64,000 nucleotides of DNA from Citrobacter koseri (GCA_900446925.1 UAVY01000002.1:310001-374000); one strand, 5' to 3'; shown: positions 30,461 to 41,445, counted from the stretch's first letter. Program-made: numbers and translations. Notes: generated by a model from the sequence alone, not told the origin.

Positions 30461-31880
30461 TTATTCCATCGCCACCTTCACCGCCTCTCCAAGTTTTTGC
30501 ATTACCTCACGATGTTTCTCGTTCGGCGGTAACGCACAGTTGATGCGCACGCAGTTGCGATACTTCCCGGAGGCGGAAAACAGTGACCCCGGCGCGACCT
30601 GGATTTTCAGGCGGCATAGCTGTCTGGCGACGCAGACCATATCGATATGCTCCGGCAGCTCGACCCATAGCATAAAGCCGCCTTTTGGTCGGGTGACGCA
30701 GATCCCGCAGGGAAAATATTCGCGTACCCAGCAGGTATAGATCTCCATGTTGCGCTGGTAGATTTGGCGCATTCGGCCGGACATGACGGTGATAGTGGCC
30801 CTCGCGGACGAAGGTGGCCGCCGCCAGCTGCGTGGCGGGAACGTTGGTGCCGATGACGGCGTATTTCATATGCAGCAGCCGATCGTGGGTAACGACCCGG
30901 AGCGACCCAGCCCACGCGCAGGCCCGGCGCGACGGATTTGGTAAATGAACTGCACAATAGCACCCGACCATCGATATCCCAGGAGTGGATGGTGCGGGGC
31001 GCGGGTAATCCGTCGCCAGCTCGCCATACACGTCATCTTCAAAAATCACAATATCGTGGCGCTGCGCGAGGCTGAGCACTGCCCGTTTGCGTGCGTCCGG
31101 CATAATAAACCCGAGGGGATTAATTGCAGTTTGGTACGAGGATAACCCCTTTAATCGGCCACTGATCCAGCGCCAGTTCCAGTGCTTCAATACTGATACC
31201 GGTATCTGGGTCGGTCGGGATTTCAATGACTTTTATTCCTAAGCCGCGCAGGAGCTGCATGGTGCCGTAATAGGCGGGGGATTCGACGGCGACAATATCA
31301 CCCGCCTGGCAGACGGTCAGCAGCGCCAGCGACAAACCGCTCTGGCTACCGTTGGTGATAACGATATCATCAGCGGCTGACGACCGAACCGCTGTCAAGC
31401 ATCAGGCGGGCGATCTGTTCCCGCAGTTCGCGGTATCCGGCCAGTTCATCGTAGCCCAGCACCGCCCCCCAGGTTATGTTGCGCCACGCGGCTTAGCTTC
31501 GCGCCAGAGCGGTTTCAGGCTGGGTTGGTGGATATCGGGGACGCCGCTGCTGAAAGGAATGATTGATTTGTCGTTGTGCCCTTCCAGCATGTCCAGCACC
31601 TGATCCCACTGGGTGATCTCTACCGGTCGTTGTACCGGGCGTGACATCAGCGGCACCGGCGGTTGCGCCTTGCGCGGGGCGACACAAAGTAGCCGGAACG
31701 CGGCTGTGGAGTGATGAGCTGCAACGTCTCCAGCGTCTGATATGCCTGCTGTACGGTACTGATGCTCACCCCATGCTCCTGACTCAGGCTACGCACCGAG
31801 GGCAATTTTTCCCCGTGGCGATACAGCCCTTGCTCAATACGCTCGGCCAGCAGATTAGCCAGATGTTGGTAACGCGTCAT
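30461..31880 (-). CDS. yjiR: YjiR, MocR-type GntR/aminotransferase regulator (several indels)
   Basis: The N-terminal GntR winged helix reads MTRYQHLANLLAERIEQGLY and SQEHGVSISTVQQAYQTLET. The aminotransferase-fold part contains VAVESPAYYGTMQLLRGLGI, NPLGFIMPDARKRAVLSLAQ, IVIFEDDVYGELATDYPRP and the PLP-lysine region SFTKSVAPGLRVGWVAPGRY. Start at 31880. The frame changes at least four times (near 31690, 31490, 31385, 31130, 30990 and 30780 are candidate sites); restored length is about 470 residues as in K-12. It is divergent from yjiS, the normal arrangement for MocR autoregulators and targets. Effector unknown. Confidence 0.85.
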
Positions 31881-32057
31881 GCTGTATCCCTCACTCTTGC
31901 CATACAGATGGAAAAACCAGTACAGAACGGTGGTCGAAATCGCGTTCAGATACCGTTTTAGCCAATCTGTATGGCAAAGAAAAGTATTTTTTGAATCTGT
32001 ATTGTGGTGGTGAAGATCCGGGAAGATAAAGCCTCTGACCAGGTGGGGAGGTGGAGT

Positions 32058-32223
32058 ATGGAATTTCACGAGAATCGCGCAAAACAGCCGTTTATTGGTT
32101 TTGTTCAGATCTGGGCGGGCAATAAAAAGATGGCGACTGCGGGCGCAGACGCAGCGTGTATTGCAACGCATGAACGATGAACAGTTAAAGGATGTGGGGC
32201 TGCGACGGGATCAGATTGAGTGA
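32058..32223 (+). CDS. yjiS: YjiS, DUF1127 small protein (one indel)
   Basis: Starts MEFHENRAKQPFIGFVQIWA. As given it breaks at the GGG near 32118; removing one G restores IKRWRLRAQTQRVLQRMNDE and the end QLKDVGLRRDQIE, the DUF1127 (YjiS) signature, 54 residues as in K-12. GTGGAG lies just upstream of the ATG. Small basic DUF1127 proteins bind RNA or regulators in some bacteria; the function here is unknown. Confidence 0.85.
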
Positions 32224-32372
32224 TCCCCCGTAACACCACAGAGGCTGGGCTGTATTCAGTCCGGCCTTTTTTACATTCACGTAATTTATCAATTGATGCT
32301 TCCTTATCAGCTGTTTCTTGATACTTATCCTGATAAGTATTATTTTCCCATCTGCTAAGAGGGGAAAGAGAG

Positions 32373-32829
32373 ATGACTGAAGATGAGCTGTTTGCCCGCC
32401 GTCCGATGGGGATGCGCATGGCAATGGTGGTACGCCAGTGGCGTGCAATTATTGATGCTGCCATCACCGGATACCGGCCTGACGCAGTCAAGCTGGACGG
32501 TGCTGATGCAACTGCATCAGTTGGGAGACAACGTCTCGGTCAGCGAACTGGCGGAGGTGCAGGGCATTGAGCTGCCACCGCTGATGCGTACCCTCACGCA
32601 ACTGGAAAAACAGGGCTATCTGGTGCGTTCAACATCGCCATATGACAAACGCATCCGCCTGCTGACGCTGACAGCGCAAGGCCGTTCAAGGCTGGAAGAA
32701 CTGAACCGGGTGATTGAGACCTATCAGCAACGCGTCACCCGCACTATCCCGGAAGCGGAACTTGCCGCCTTCAGCGCCACATTAAATCAAATCGCCTGCA
32801 ATCTGCGGTTAAATCCGCGAAGAAGATAA
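32373..32829 (+). CDS. MarR-family regulator of the efflux operon (one indel)
   Basis: Start MTEDELFARRPMGMRMAMVV with GAGGGGAAAGAG upstream. After a break near 32465 the frame continues GLTQSSWTVLMQLHQLGDNV, ELAEVQGIELPPLMRTLTQL and YDKRIRLLTLTAQGRSRLEE, the winged helix and wing of SlyA/MarR proteins. About 150 residues. It lies directly ahead of the HlyD-type and DUF2955 genes and probably represses them, with release by a small phenolic or drug-like ligand, as for EmrR. Confidence 0.87.
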
Positions 32830-32846
32830 TTAACTCTAAAAAAACT

Positions 32847-33914
32847 ATGATGACCCCAGAACAAAAATTTGCCCGTTGGGTAAGGGTGAGTATTGCCGCT
32901 TTCCTTGCAATATTCGCCTGGTTTATTGTTGCCGATATCTGGATCCCGCTGACGCCGGATTCCACCGTGATGCGCGTGGTGACGCCGGTCTCCTCGCGCG
33001 TCTCCGGCTATGTCTCGCACGTCTACGTACGCAACAATAGCCAGGTGAAAAAGGGCGACCTGTTGTATGAACTGGATCCAACGCCGTTTATCAATAAAGT
33101 TGAGGCCGCACAGATTGCCTTTGAGCAGGCGAAGCTGAGCAACCAAACAGCTGGATGCGCAGATCGCCTCTGCGCGCGCCAACCTGCGCACCGCGCAATA
33201 CACCGCCGCAACGATAAGCTCACGCTCGACCGCTATCAGCGGCTAAGCGCGATGCAGAATGTTTCGCAGTCGGATCTGGATAAAGTGCGCACCACCTGGC
33301 AGACCAGCGAGCAGTCGGTGGCGGCGCTGAATGCCAGTATCCAGAACCTGCTGATCCAGCGCGGTGAACGCGACGACAGTCGCAATGTGACGCTGCAAAA
33401 ATACCGCAATGCGCTGGAGGAGGCACAGCTGAACCTGGGCTGGACGAAGGTGCGGGCGGAAACCGACGGGACGGTGAGCAATCTCCAGCTTAACCCTGGG
33501 CTTTACGCCACTGCCGCCACGCCTTTGATGGCGCTGGTCAGTAACCAGACCGATATTGTGGCCGATTTTCGTGAGAAAAGTCTGCGTCACACCCGCGTAA
33601 ATACCGATGCCGCAGTGGTGTTTGACGCCATGCCGGGCAAAGTGTTTCCTGCGCATGTGACCAGCAGCGACGCCGGGATTCTGGCCGGGCAGGAAGCGGT
33701 TAACGGACAGCTGTCGCAGCCGGAACAGTCAACGCGCTGGGTGCGCGATGCCCAGCGTATGCGCATTCACGTTGCGTTGGATACCCCGCTGGAGAAACCC
33801 CTGCCGACCGGCGCCCGCGCTACGGTGCAGTTGTATAACAGCGAGGGGATGTTTGCCCGCACCTTTGCAGGGGCGCAGATCCACCTGGTAAGCTGGCTTC
33901 ACTATGTCTATTAA
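32847..33914 (+). CDS. HlyD/EmrA-type membrane fusion protein (compensating indels)
   Basis: 355 residues. An N-terminal membrane anchor (FARWVRVSIAAFLAIFAWFI) is followed by the lipoyl half (VTPVSSRVSGYVSHVYVRNN, KKGDLLYELDPTPFINKVEA), a coiled coil and the second half (AETDGTVSNLQLNPGLYATA). Residues ~99-127 read out of frame between two opposite indels (near 33143 and 33213); the corrected reading is LDAQIASARANLRTAQYTAA. It is the periplasmic adaptor of the efflux pair with the DUF2955 protein, whose gene overlaps its end. Confidence 0.87.
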   Translation: MMTPEQKFARWVRVSIAAFLAIFAWFIVADIWIPLTPDSTVMRVVTPVSSRVSGYVSHVYVRNNSQVKKGDLLYELDPTPFINKVEAAQIAFEQAKLSNQTAGCADRLCARQPAHRAIHRRNDKLTLDRYQRLSAMQNVSQSDLDKVRTTWQTSEQSVAALNASIQNLLIQRGERDDSRNVTLQKYRNALEEAQLNLGWTKVRAETDGTVSNLQLNPGLYATAATPLMALVSNQTDIVADFREKSLRHTRVNTDAAVVFDAMPGKVFPAHVTSSDAGILAGQEAVNGQLSQPEQSTRWVRDAQRMRIHVALDTPLEKPLPTGARATVQLYNSEGMFARTFAGAQIHLVSWLHYVY

Positions 33915-34969
33915 CCCCCTGGCCCACGTCTTTACGCCGCACGGGAATATTGTCTACACCGCCAATGATTTTCGCCAGACCGTGCGTATTTCCGTTGCCG
34001 GGACGATAGCACTGAGTATCTCGACCTTCTACAACGTGCAGTACGGCGTGTTTTTTGTGGTTTATCCGCTGATGCTGTTGTCGCTGGTGCCGGTGTTTAA
34101 CCGCCATGTGGCTCGTCAGTTTGTATTCAGCGCGGCGGTGAACTGCGTTGAAATGGTGTTGATTGTCGGCTATCTCTCGCAGTGGCCGGTAATTATGACG
34201 CTGGTGGTGTTTGGCCTGTACGTGATGCGCTTTCGTTTTATGAGCAAGGGGCCGCTGTTTCTGCTCGGTTCGATGGGCGTGGTGTGCCAGAGCACGATGC
34301 TCAACTTTATGAGTTACCCTGGCACCAACTGGCATACGCTGATGTTCTCCAATATGGAGGCCTGCGTGATGGCGGTAGCCCTGAGCGCGCTGCTGCACTA
34401 TCTGATCCCCGGATGTCGAACCGCGTCAGCCGCCGCCGCGTATTGAGAAAGATGATGCCCGTATTCGCCATGAGTCGCTGCTTTCCGGCACCGTGGCGAC
34501 GATGATCTTTGTGATTTTCCAGATCTGCGATTTGAGCGATTCGTTGTCGGCGCTGATGGCGGGAATTTTGATTTTGTTTCCGATGCACTATCGTGGCGCG
34601 GTGATCAGCTCTATCTGGCGCGTCGTCGGCGTGGTGCTGGCCTGTCTCTATATTCTGCTGGTGCAACTGCTTATTTATGACTTCAGCAACCATATGCTGC
34701 TGATGATGCCGCTAATCGGTCTCGGGCTAGGCTTCAGCGCTCGTCTGCATGTGATGGAAAAGGTCGGCGCGGGTGTCGGTTTTGCCAGTATCACCACCAT
34801 CGGCATTATGTTCGGCCAGAACCTGCACCCGGATCAGGACCTGGTGTTCAGCGATCTGTACCGCATCACTTCAGTCACCGTCGCGCTGGTAGCGACGCTG
34901 ACGATGGTGTTTCTGGTCCACCGCATCCTCAACTGCTTTGCAGCGACGCGGTTTGTGATTACTGAGTGA
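33904..34969 (+). CDS. DUF2955/FUSC-like efflux permease (one indel)
   Basis: The start MSINPLAHVFTPHGNIVYTA overlaps the adaptor gene by 11 bp. Membrane helices include TVRISVAGTIALSISTFYNV and VFFVVYPLMLLSLVPVF; after a break near 34405 the second half reads RHESLLSGTVATMIFVIFQI to FAATRFVITE. About 354 residues, with the duplicated arrangement of FUSC/DUF2955 transporters such as those that export aromatic acids. The MarR-HlyD-DUF2955 set occupies the place of the K-12 hsd/mcr/mrr genes. Confidence 0.83.
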
Positions 34970-34990
34970 GTGGGGGGAGGGGGAGTGAGT

Positions 34991-35023
34991 GCCGGATGGC
35001 GGCTTCGCCTTATCCGGCCTACG
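34991..35023. repeat. REP element after the efflux permease gene
   Basis: GCCGGATGGCGGCTTCGCCT continuing to TATCCGGCCTACG is a single REP (PU) unit with a stem-forming palindrome. It lies between the convergent efflux and yjiA genes, where REPs often protect mRNA ends. Confidence 0.85.
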
Positions 35024-35078
35024 TAGTTGATTTGTCGGCCCAGTAAGCGCAGCGCCACCGGGCAATCCAGAATGAGGG

Positions 35079-36039
35079 TTACTTCTTTCAACCCCGCAAA
35101 CGCGGCTCTGATCTCGTCTTCCGGCAGTTGAATACCGATAAACACCAGCGTGCTGTGCGGCTGTTCGTCGCCCCACGGGCGGTCCCAGTCGGCGCTGTAC
35201 AGACGCTGGACGCCCTGGAACAGCAGGCGGTTCGGTTCGCCTTCAATCCATAGCATTCCTTTGTAGCGCAACAGTTTCTCGGCGGACTCCAGCAGCAGGT
35301 TTTCCATGACGCGGGAAACGTCGCTGATGTCTACCGGATAATCCAGCTCCACCACAATTGATGAGATATCGTTTTGTTTGTCGGCGATAAAGTGGAAGCG
35401 CGGTGTGGCGCTGACCACGTTCTCCTCCAGCATAAAGCCGTTGGTGTCGAACAACAGGGAGAGGTCGATATCGCCGTGTGTGACGGTGTAAACCCGGGGC
35501 GCGGGCGTTGATGCGCGCTAAGCGTTCGCGCAGTTTTTCGCTAACTCCCGCCACGTCGGTTTTGGTCAGCAGGATGCGGTCGGCATAACCGACCTGCGAC
35601 TGGGCGATGGTGAACTGGTTCATCTGCTCGTCGGCGTGTACCCGCATCGACCAGCGAAATCACGCCCGTCCAGCAGGTAGCGCTGGCAAATCACGTCATG
35701 GGAGAAAAAGGTCTGAATGATCGGGCCGGGGTCGGCCATGCCGGTGCACTCAATCACCAGACGGTCGAAATGGATGTTGCCCTGGTCGAGGTTGTCGAGC
35801 AGGTCTAACAGCGCGTCTTCCAGTTCACTGGAGCGGGTGCAGCAAATGCAGCCGTTAGTCAGGGTTTTGATCTGGGTGGCGCGATCGCCAATCAGCTGAT
35901 CGTCAACGGAAACTTCGCCGAATTCGTTTTCGATAACGGCAATCTTGTAGCCGTGCTTTTCGTTAAGAATGTGGCGCAGCAGGGTGGTTTTACCCGCGCC
36001 GAGAAAACCGGTGAGTAGGGTAACTGCAATCGGGGTCAT
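35079..36039 (-). CDS. yjiA: YjiA, COG0523 P-loop GTPase/metallochaperone (indels)
   Basis: Start MTPIAVTLLTGFLGAGKTTL at 36039 (Walker A). The zinc-binding motif CICC is in TLTNGCICCTRSSELEDALL, and ADPGPIIQTFFSHD follows. The frame breaks near 35650, 35505 and 35090; the last restores the K-12-like end AGLKK with the stop at 35079-35081. About 318 residues. COG0523 GTPases deliver metals; K-12 YjiA binds zinc and other divalent ions. It lies 11 bp after yjiX, in the btsT-yjiX-yjiA gene set. Confidence 0.9.
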
Positions 36040-36050
36040 CAGTGCCTCCA

Positions 36051-36254
36051 TTAACAGCAGCGCATGCCGCCTTTTCCGTCGCCGCCGTAACGTGCCTGCT
36101 GGCGCTCGCGGAAGAATTCTTCATAGCTCATGTACGGCTTGTCTGGATGGTTGGTTTGCATATGCTCGACATAGTTGTCGTAGTCTGGAATGCCAATCAA
36201 CATCTTCGCCGCCTGGCCGAGATATTTTTTTGCCTGACCTAAGTTACCAAACAT
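36051..36254 (-). CDS. yjiX: YjiX, YbdD-family small protein
   Basis: An intact 67-residue protein, [20 protein letters not shown] to [11 protein letters not shown], nearly identical to K-12 YjiX. Start chosen at 36254 by that match. YbdD/YjiX proteins accompany CstA-type pyruvate or peptide transporters, here BtsT just upstream. The terminal RCC is conserved. Confidence 0.95.
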   Translation of the reverse strand: MFGNLGQAKKYLGQAAKMLIGIPDYDNYVEHMQTNHPDKPYMSYEEFFRERQQARYGGDGKGGMRCC

Positions 36255-36302
36255 TTTCTCATCCAGATATGAATAAAGCCCAGCGAACCGGGCGTTGGTT
36301 TT

Positions 36303-36383
36303 GCCGGATGGCGGCTTGCGCCTTATCCGGCCTACGTTAACTGCATTTTGTAGGCCGGGTAAGCGTAGCGCCACCCGGCATCC
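36303..36383. repeat. BIME (two REP units) between btsT and yjiX
   Basis: GCCGGATGGCGGCTTGCGCC...TATCCGGCCTACG followed by the inverted TAGGCCGGGTAAGCGTAGCG...CACCCGGC gives a pair of facing REP units directly after the btsT stop. Confidence 0.9.
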
Positions 36384-36385
36384 GA

Positions 36386-38544
36386 TTAATGGTGTGAAGA
36401 GGTCTTCACGCCGCCTTCCGGCACCGGTACATACGGCGTCTCTTTATCGGTACGACCGTTGATGGTGCGGGCTTTCTGCCAGGTACGGAACCCATAGAAG
36501 ATGATGCTGTACACCACCACCAGGAACAGAATACTCAGGCCTGCGTTGGTGTAGTTGTTCACGACGATGTGGTTCATATTGGCAATTTGCTGCGCGGTCA
36601 GTTCGCTGCCGTTGGCAATCTTCTCTTTGTACTGGTTAGCCATGTAGAAGAAGCCTTCCATCTGCGGGTTGGTGCTGAACAGTTTCAGACCCAGCGCCCA
36701 GGTGGTGCAGATCAGCAGCCATACTGCCGGGATAACGGTAACCCAGATGTATTTGGTGCGCTGCATTTTAACCAGTACCACGGTGCCCAGAACCAGCGCC
36801 ACGGCGGCCAGCATCTGGTTGGAGATACCGAACAGTGGCCACAGGCTCTTAACGCCGCCCAGCGGATCAACCACGCCCTGATACAGCAGGTAGCCCCACA
36901 GACCGACGCAACCCGCAGTACCGATGACGCCAGCAACCAGAGAGTCGGTTTTCTTCAGGAACGGGACGAAGTTACCCAGCAGATCCTGCAACATAAAGCG
37001 GCCGGAGCGGGTGCCTGCATCCAGCGCGGTCAGGATGAACAGCGCTTCGAACAGAATACCGAAGTGATACCAGAAGCCCATATCAGCCATCGGCAACACT
37101 TTGTGGAATACGGTGAGCGATACCGACCGCCAGCGTCGGTGCGCCACCTGCGCGGTTCAGTACCGACGGCTCGCCGATGTCTTTCGCGGTTTGCAGGATC
37201 TGCTCAGGCGAAATCACAAAGCCCCAGGAGCTGACGGTTGCCGCCGCGTGTGCGGTGACGTCTTTCAGCTGCGCCATAATCAGCGGCGCGTTCTCGCCAC
37301 CCATTTCGTGCAGGTTCGGCATGGTGATACCGAGGCCCGCTGGCGGGGTGTTCATCGCGAAGTAGAGACCCGGTTCGATGATAGACGCCGCAACCAGCGC
37401 CATGATCGCTACGAAAGACTCCATCAGCATTGCGCCATAGCCGATGAAACGCGCGTCCGGTTTCACAAGCCAGCAGTTTCGGCCGTCGTACCGGAAGAGA
37501 TCAGCGCGTGGAAGCCAGATACCGCGCCCACAGGGCGATGGTGATGAACAGGAACGGGAACAGCGCGCCTTTCCACAGCGGGCCGGTACCGTCGATGTAC
37601 TGGGTCATCGCTGGCATTTTCAGCTCAGGGTTGAGGATCAGAATCCCCAGCGCCAGACCGACAATAACGCCGATTTTCAGGAAGGTTGGCCAGATAGTCG
37701 CGCGGGGCGAGGATCAGCCATACCGGCAGCAGTGCGGAAATAAACGCGTAACCGATCAGCGCGAAGGTAATGGTGGTGTCTTTAAAGGTCAGCGCCGGGC
37801 CCCAGTACGGGTCGTGCGCAATCACGCCGCCGAAGTAAATAGAGGCAACCAGCAGCACGATGCCAATAACGGAGACTTCACCCACACGTCCCGGACGCAG
37901 GAAGCGCATGTAGATCCCCATAAACAGCGCGATAGGTACGGTTGAGCAAACGGTGAAGACGCCCCACGGGCTTTCGGCCAGCGCTTTTACCACGATCAGC
38001 GCCAGTACCGCGAGGATGATGATCATGATTAAGAAGCAGCCGAACAGGGCGATGGTGCCCGGCACCGGGCCCATCTCTTCTTTGATCATCTCACCGAGAG
38101 ACGCGCCGTTACGGCGGGAAGAGATAAACAGCACCATGAAGTCCCTGTACCGCACCGGCCAGCACTACGCCCGCCAGCAGCCACAGCGTACCCGGCAGGT
38201 AGCCCATTTGCGCGGCCAGAACCGGGCCGACCAGCGGGCCGGCGCCAGCGATAGCGGCAAAGTGGTGACCAAACAGTACGTAACGGTTTGTCGGGACGTA
38301 GTTCAGGCCGTCGTTATTAATGACCGCAGGCGTAGCACGCGTTGGGTCGAGTTTCATCACCTTCTGGGCGATGTACAGGCTGTAGTAGCGATAAGCCACC
38401 AGATAAACAGAGACGGGAAGCGACCACGATCCACAGGGCGCTGACGTGCTCACCTCTGCGTAAGGCGACGACCGAGAGGCAGAATGCACCGATGATTCCA
38501 AGAATCACCCAGGGTATGTGCTTGAATATCTTTTTCGTATCCAT
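36386..38544 (-). CDS. btsT: BtsT, high-affinity pyruvate:proton symporter (CstA family, indels)
   Basis: Start [20 protein letters not shown] at 38544. Matches K-12 BtsT (716 residues, formerly YjiY) throughout, e.g. [60 protein letters not shown] and the end [17 protein letters not shown]. The frame changes near 38425, 38145, 37700, 37475 and 37110. Imports pyruvate in nutrient-limited cells and is induced by the BtsS/BtsR system; a CRP site lies upstream. Followed by yjiX and yjiA. Confidence 0.93.
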
Positions 38545-38753
38545 AGTAAAACCTGGTTTTTAAGATTAATAATTGGCCGAAGCCGTTGGGTTTGAGTCTG
38601 TGTTTGAGGAGGTAAATTGACTGCTATGCTGAGGTGATCCTGCCAGAGATACGCGCGCGTAAAGTAAGGTAAATAAGTGAGTGGTTATATGTGGGCTTAA
38701 GCGGTCAGGAGTGTCAGTGAGTGGTTTTTCCGACGGCGGGATGCGGTCATTTA

Positions 38754-38769
38754 TGTGATTGAGATCACT
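38754..38769. promoter_or_regulatory. CRP site upstream of btsT
   Basis: TGTGATTGAGATCACT fits TGTGA-N6-TCACA with one mismatch, 210 bp before the btsT start, in the gap shared with tsr. cAMP-CRP dependence of btsT is known in E. coli. Confidence 0.75.
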
Positions 38770-38852
38770 AATTAAAATCCAGCATTTCTTTTTCGTCGAT
38801 CGTGAACGGAGAATCATTCGTGCTGATATCGTCCCAACCAGTACGAATTCGG

Positions 38853-38879
38853 TAAAGTTTTCCCTTTCCAGGCCGAAAA
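38853..38879 (+). promoter_or_regulatory. Sigma-28 (FliA) promoter of tsr
   Basis: TAAAGTTT-N11-GCCGAAAA fits the flagellar consensus TAAAGTTT-N11-GCCGATAA with one mismatch. It ends 31 bp before the tsr ATG, as expected for a chemoreceptor gene. Confidence 0.88.
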
Positions 38880-38910
38880 TTCTGGTATCTGTCTAGCGGA
38901 AAGAGAAAAC

Positions 38911-40577
38911 ATGTTAAAACGAATCAAGATTGTGACCAGCTGGCTGCTGGTCCTGGCAATATTTGGCCTTTTACAACTCACCTCCAGGCGGTTTGTTCTT
39001 TAACTCATTGAAGAATGACAAAGAGAACTTCACCGTTCTGCAAACCATTCGTCAGCAACAGTCCACGCTGAACGCCAGCTGGGTTGCGCTGCTGCAAACG
39101 CGAAACACCCTGAACCGGGCGGGTATCCGTTACATGATGGATCAGAACAATATTGGCAGCGGCGCGACCGTTACCGATCTGGTGCAAATTGCGACGACCT
39201 CTCTGAAACTGGCGGAAAAACACTGGGCTGAGTACGAGGCGTTGCCTCGCGATCCGCGCCAGAGTGAAACGGCGGCAGTGGAGATCAAGCGTAACTACGA
39301 TATCTACCATAATGCGCTGGCGGAGCTGATCCAGCTGTTGGGCGCAGGTAAGATCAACGACTTCTTCGATCAGCCCACTCAGGGTTATCAGGACGGTTTT
39401 GAGAAGCAGTATGTTAACTACATGCAGCAGAACGATCGTCTGTATGACATTGCGGTAGAAGATAATAACCGTTCATACAGCCAGGCGATGTGGGTACTGG
39501 CGAGCGTGTTAATCGTTGTGCTGCTGGTGATCGTCGCCGTCTGGTTCGGTATTAAGCTCTCCCTGATCGCGCCGATGAACCGTCTGATCGAAAGTATTCG
39601 TCATATTGCGAACGGCGATCTGGTGAAACGCATTGATGTGGAAGGCTCTAACGAAATGGGACAACTGGCGCAGAGCCTGCGTCATATGCAGGGCGAGCTG
39701 GTTCGTACCGTCGGTGATGTGCGTAACGGCGCGAATGCGATTTACAGCGGCGCCAGCGAAATCGCGATGGGCAACAACGATCTCTCTTCCCGTACTGAAC
39801 AGCAGGCCGCCTCTCTGGAAGAGACCGCCGCCAGCATGGAAGAGCTGACCGCCACGGTGAAACAGAACGCCGAGAACGCGCGTCAGGCCAGCCATCTGGC
39901 ATTGAGCGCGTCTGAAACCGCGCAGAAAGGCGGTAAAGTGGTGGATAACGTCGTGCAAACGATGCGTGATATTGCTTCCAGTTCGCAGAAAATTGCCGAC
40001 ATCATCAGTGTGATCGACGGTATTGCTTTCCAGACCAACATCCTGGCGCTGAACGCGGCGGTAGAAGCGGCGCGTGCGGGCGAACAGGGTCGTGGTTTTT
40101 GCCGTGGTAGCGGGTGAAGTTCGCAACCTGGCGCAACGCAGTGCGCAGGCGGCGCGTGAGATCAAGAGCCTGATTGAAGACTCCGTCAGCCGTGTGGATG
40201 TGGGCTCAACGCTGGTCGAAAGCGCCGGTGAAACGATGGATGAAATCGTGAACGCGGTGACGCGTGTGACCGATATCATGGGGGAAATCGCCTCGGCATC
40301 TGATGAGCAAAGCCGTGGTATCGACCAGGTTGGCCTGGCGGTAGCGGAGATGGATCGCGTTACCCAGCAGAACGCCTCGCTGGTGGAAGAGTCTGCCGCC
40401 GCCGCTGCCGCGCTGGAAGAGCAGGCCAGCCGCTTGACGCAGGCCGTTGCCGTATTCCGCATTCAGCAGGAACAGCAGCGTGCGCGTGATGCCGCAGCGG
40501 TGAAACCGGCTTCTGCGTCTGTACTGCCGCGTAAAGCAGCCGTCGCGGATAGCGGCGATAACTGGGAAACCTTCTAA
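38911..40577 (+). CDS. tsr: Tsr, serine chemoreceptor (two indels)
   Basis: The start [20 protein letters not shown] is TM1; a frame break near 38985 follows at once. The periplasmic ligand domain contains [20 protein letters not shown], and TM2 is [25 protein letters not shown] domain and methylation helices follow. The hairpin tip is [20 protein letters not shown] and [20 protein letters not shown], the latter restored after a break near 40100. It ends with the NWETF pentapeptide that tethers CheR/CheB. About 554 residues. Inner membrane, polar arrays. Confidence 0.94.
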
Positions 40578-40583
40578 TCCGTC

Positions 40584-40862
40584 ATGCCGGATGGCGCTGG
40601 CGCTTATCCGGTCTACGGGCAGGGAGCTGCTGTGTTGCCGGATGGCGCTGGCGCTTATCCGGCCTACGGGCAGGGAGCTGCTGTGATGCCGGATGGCGCT
40701 AACGCTTATCCGGTCTACGGGCAGGGAGCTGCTGTGTTGCCGGATGGCGCTGGCGCTTATCCGGCCTACGGATAGGGAGCTGCTGTGATGCCGGATGAAT
40801 CCGGCATACGGTATGGATGCGGTGCTTGTAGGCCCGATAAGGCGACAGCCGCCATCGGGCGC
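40584..40862. repeat. Tandem REP array after tsr (51-bp period)
   Basis: Four near-identical units of TGCCGGATGGCGCTGGCGCT...TATCCGG(T/C)CTACGG joined by GCAGGGAGCTGCTGTG repeat with a 51-bp period (40584-40790). A partial unit and a terminal GCCCGATAAGGCGACAGCC element follow, up to 40862. Typical BIME amplification; because 51 is a multiple of three, one frame stays open across it (see rejected items). Confidence 0.92.
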
Positions 40863-40863
40863 T

Positions 40864-41379
40864 TCAGACCAGCCTCAGGCGCATGGCGCAGCGTGATTCA
40901 TACGCCAGACCGTGCGCCGCTTCTTCCTCTCGCTTTTGACGTAACCCTGGCGACAGGCGCTCATCATCCAGCACCACAAATCCCATTCGCGCATAGAGCG
41001 GCGCATTCCACGCCACGTCCCGAAAGGTGGTAAGCGTCAGCGCGTCAAAACCGCCGCTGCGCGCCTGCTCCGCGACGAACGCAATCAGTTGACGGCCAAT
41101 GCCTTTTCCCTGCCATTCACACAGCAGAGACACCTCGGCGATAAACAGCGATGAATCCAGCGCTTCGGCCAGTAAAAAACCGACAGGACGCTCATCGGCC
41201 AGCGCCAGCCAGCTTAATCCTTTTGCGGCGTGTTCCCGGTGTTGTTCAACTGAAATAACAGGGCCGTCGGCTATCCATGCCAGCGCAGGCACGTCCCGAA
41301 AGCGTTGACCCGCAGAGCGTTCAATGGCGGGCATGACGGTGATATCAGCCAGCGTGGTAGGGCGAAAAGTCATCTTCAT
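40864..41379 (-). CDS. GNAT-family N-acetyltransferase
   Basis: An intact 171-residue protein, MKMTFRPTTLADITVMPAIE to CAMRLRLV. The acetyl-CoA-binding motif is LLCEWQGKGIGRQLIAFVAE (Q/RxxGxG/A), followed by DALTLTTFRDVAWNAPLYAR and MGFVVLDDERLSPGLRQKR, as in many small-molecule GNATs. ATG at 41373 (MTFRP) is an alternative start. The substrate is unknown. It lies between the tsr REP array and opgB and is absent at this position in K-12. Confidence 0.87.
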   Translation of the reverse strand: MKMTFRPTTLADITVMPAIERSAGQRFRDVPALAWIADGPVISVEQHREHAAKGLSWLALADERPVGFLLAEALDSSLFIAEVSLLCEWQGKGIGRQLIAFVAEQARSGGFDALTLTTFRDVAWNAPLYARMGFVVLDDERLSPGLRQKREEEAAHGLAYESRCAMRLRLV

Positions 41380-41408
41380 GCGCGGGAGTATAGCGTGGAT
41401 TGCGCAGA

Positions 41409-41432
41409 CCCGATAAACGTTGTGTTATCGGG
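41409..41432 (-). terminator. Hairpin after opgB
   Basis: CCCGATAA (41409-41416) pairs with TTATCGGG (41425-41432) 14 bp beyond the opgB stop. No T-run follows, so termination is uncertain. Confidence 0.45.
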
Positions 41433-41445
41433 CCTGTACTAAGGA

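Noticed and set aside
40584..40775. Open frame with four 17-residue repeats after tsr
   Set aside because: It is a translation of tandem REP units, without a ribosome site; the repeat structure explains the open frame.
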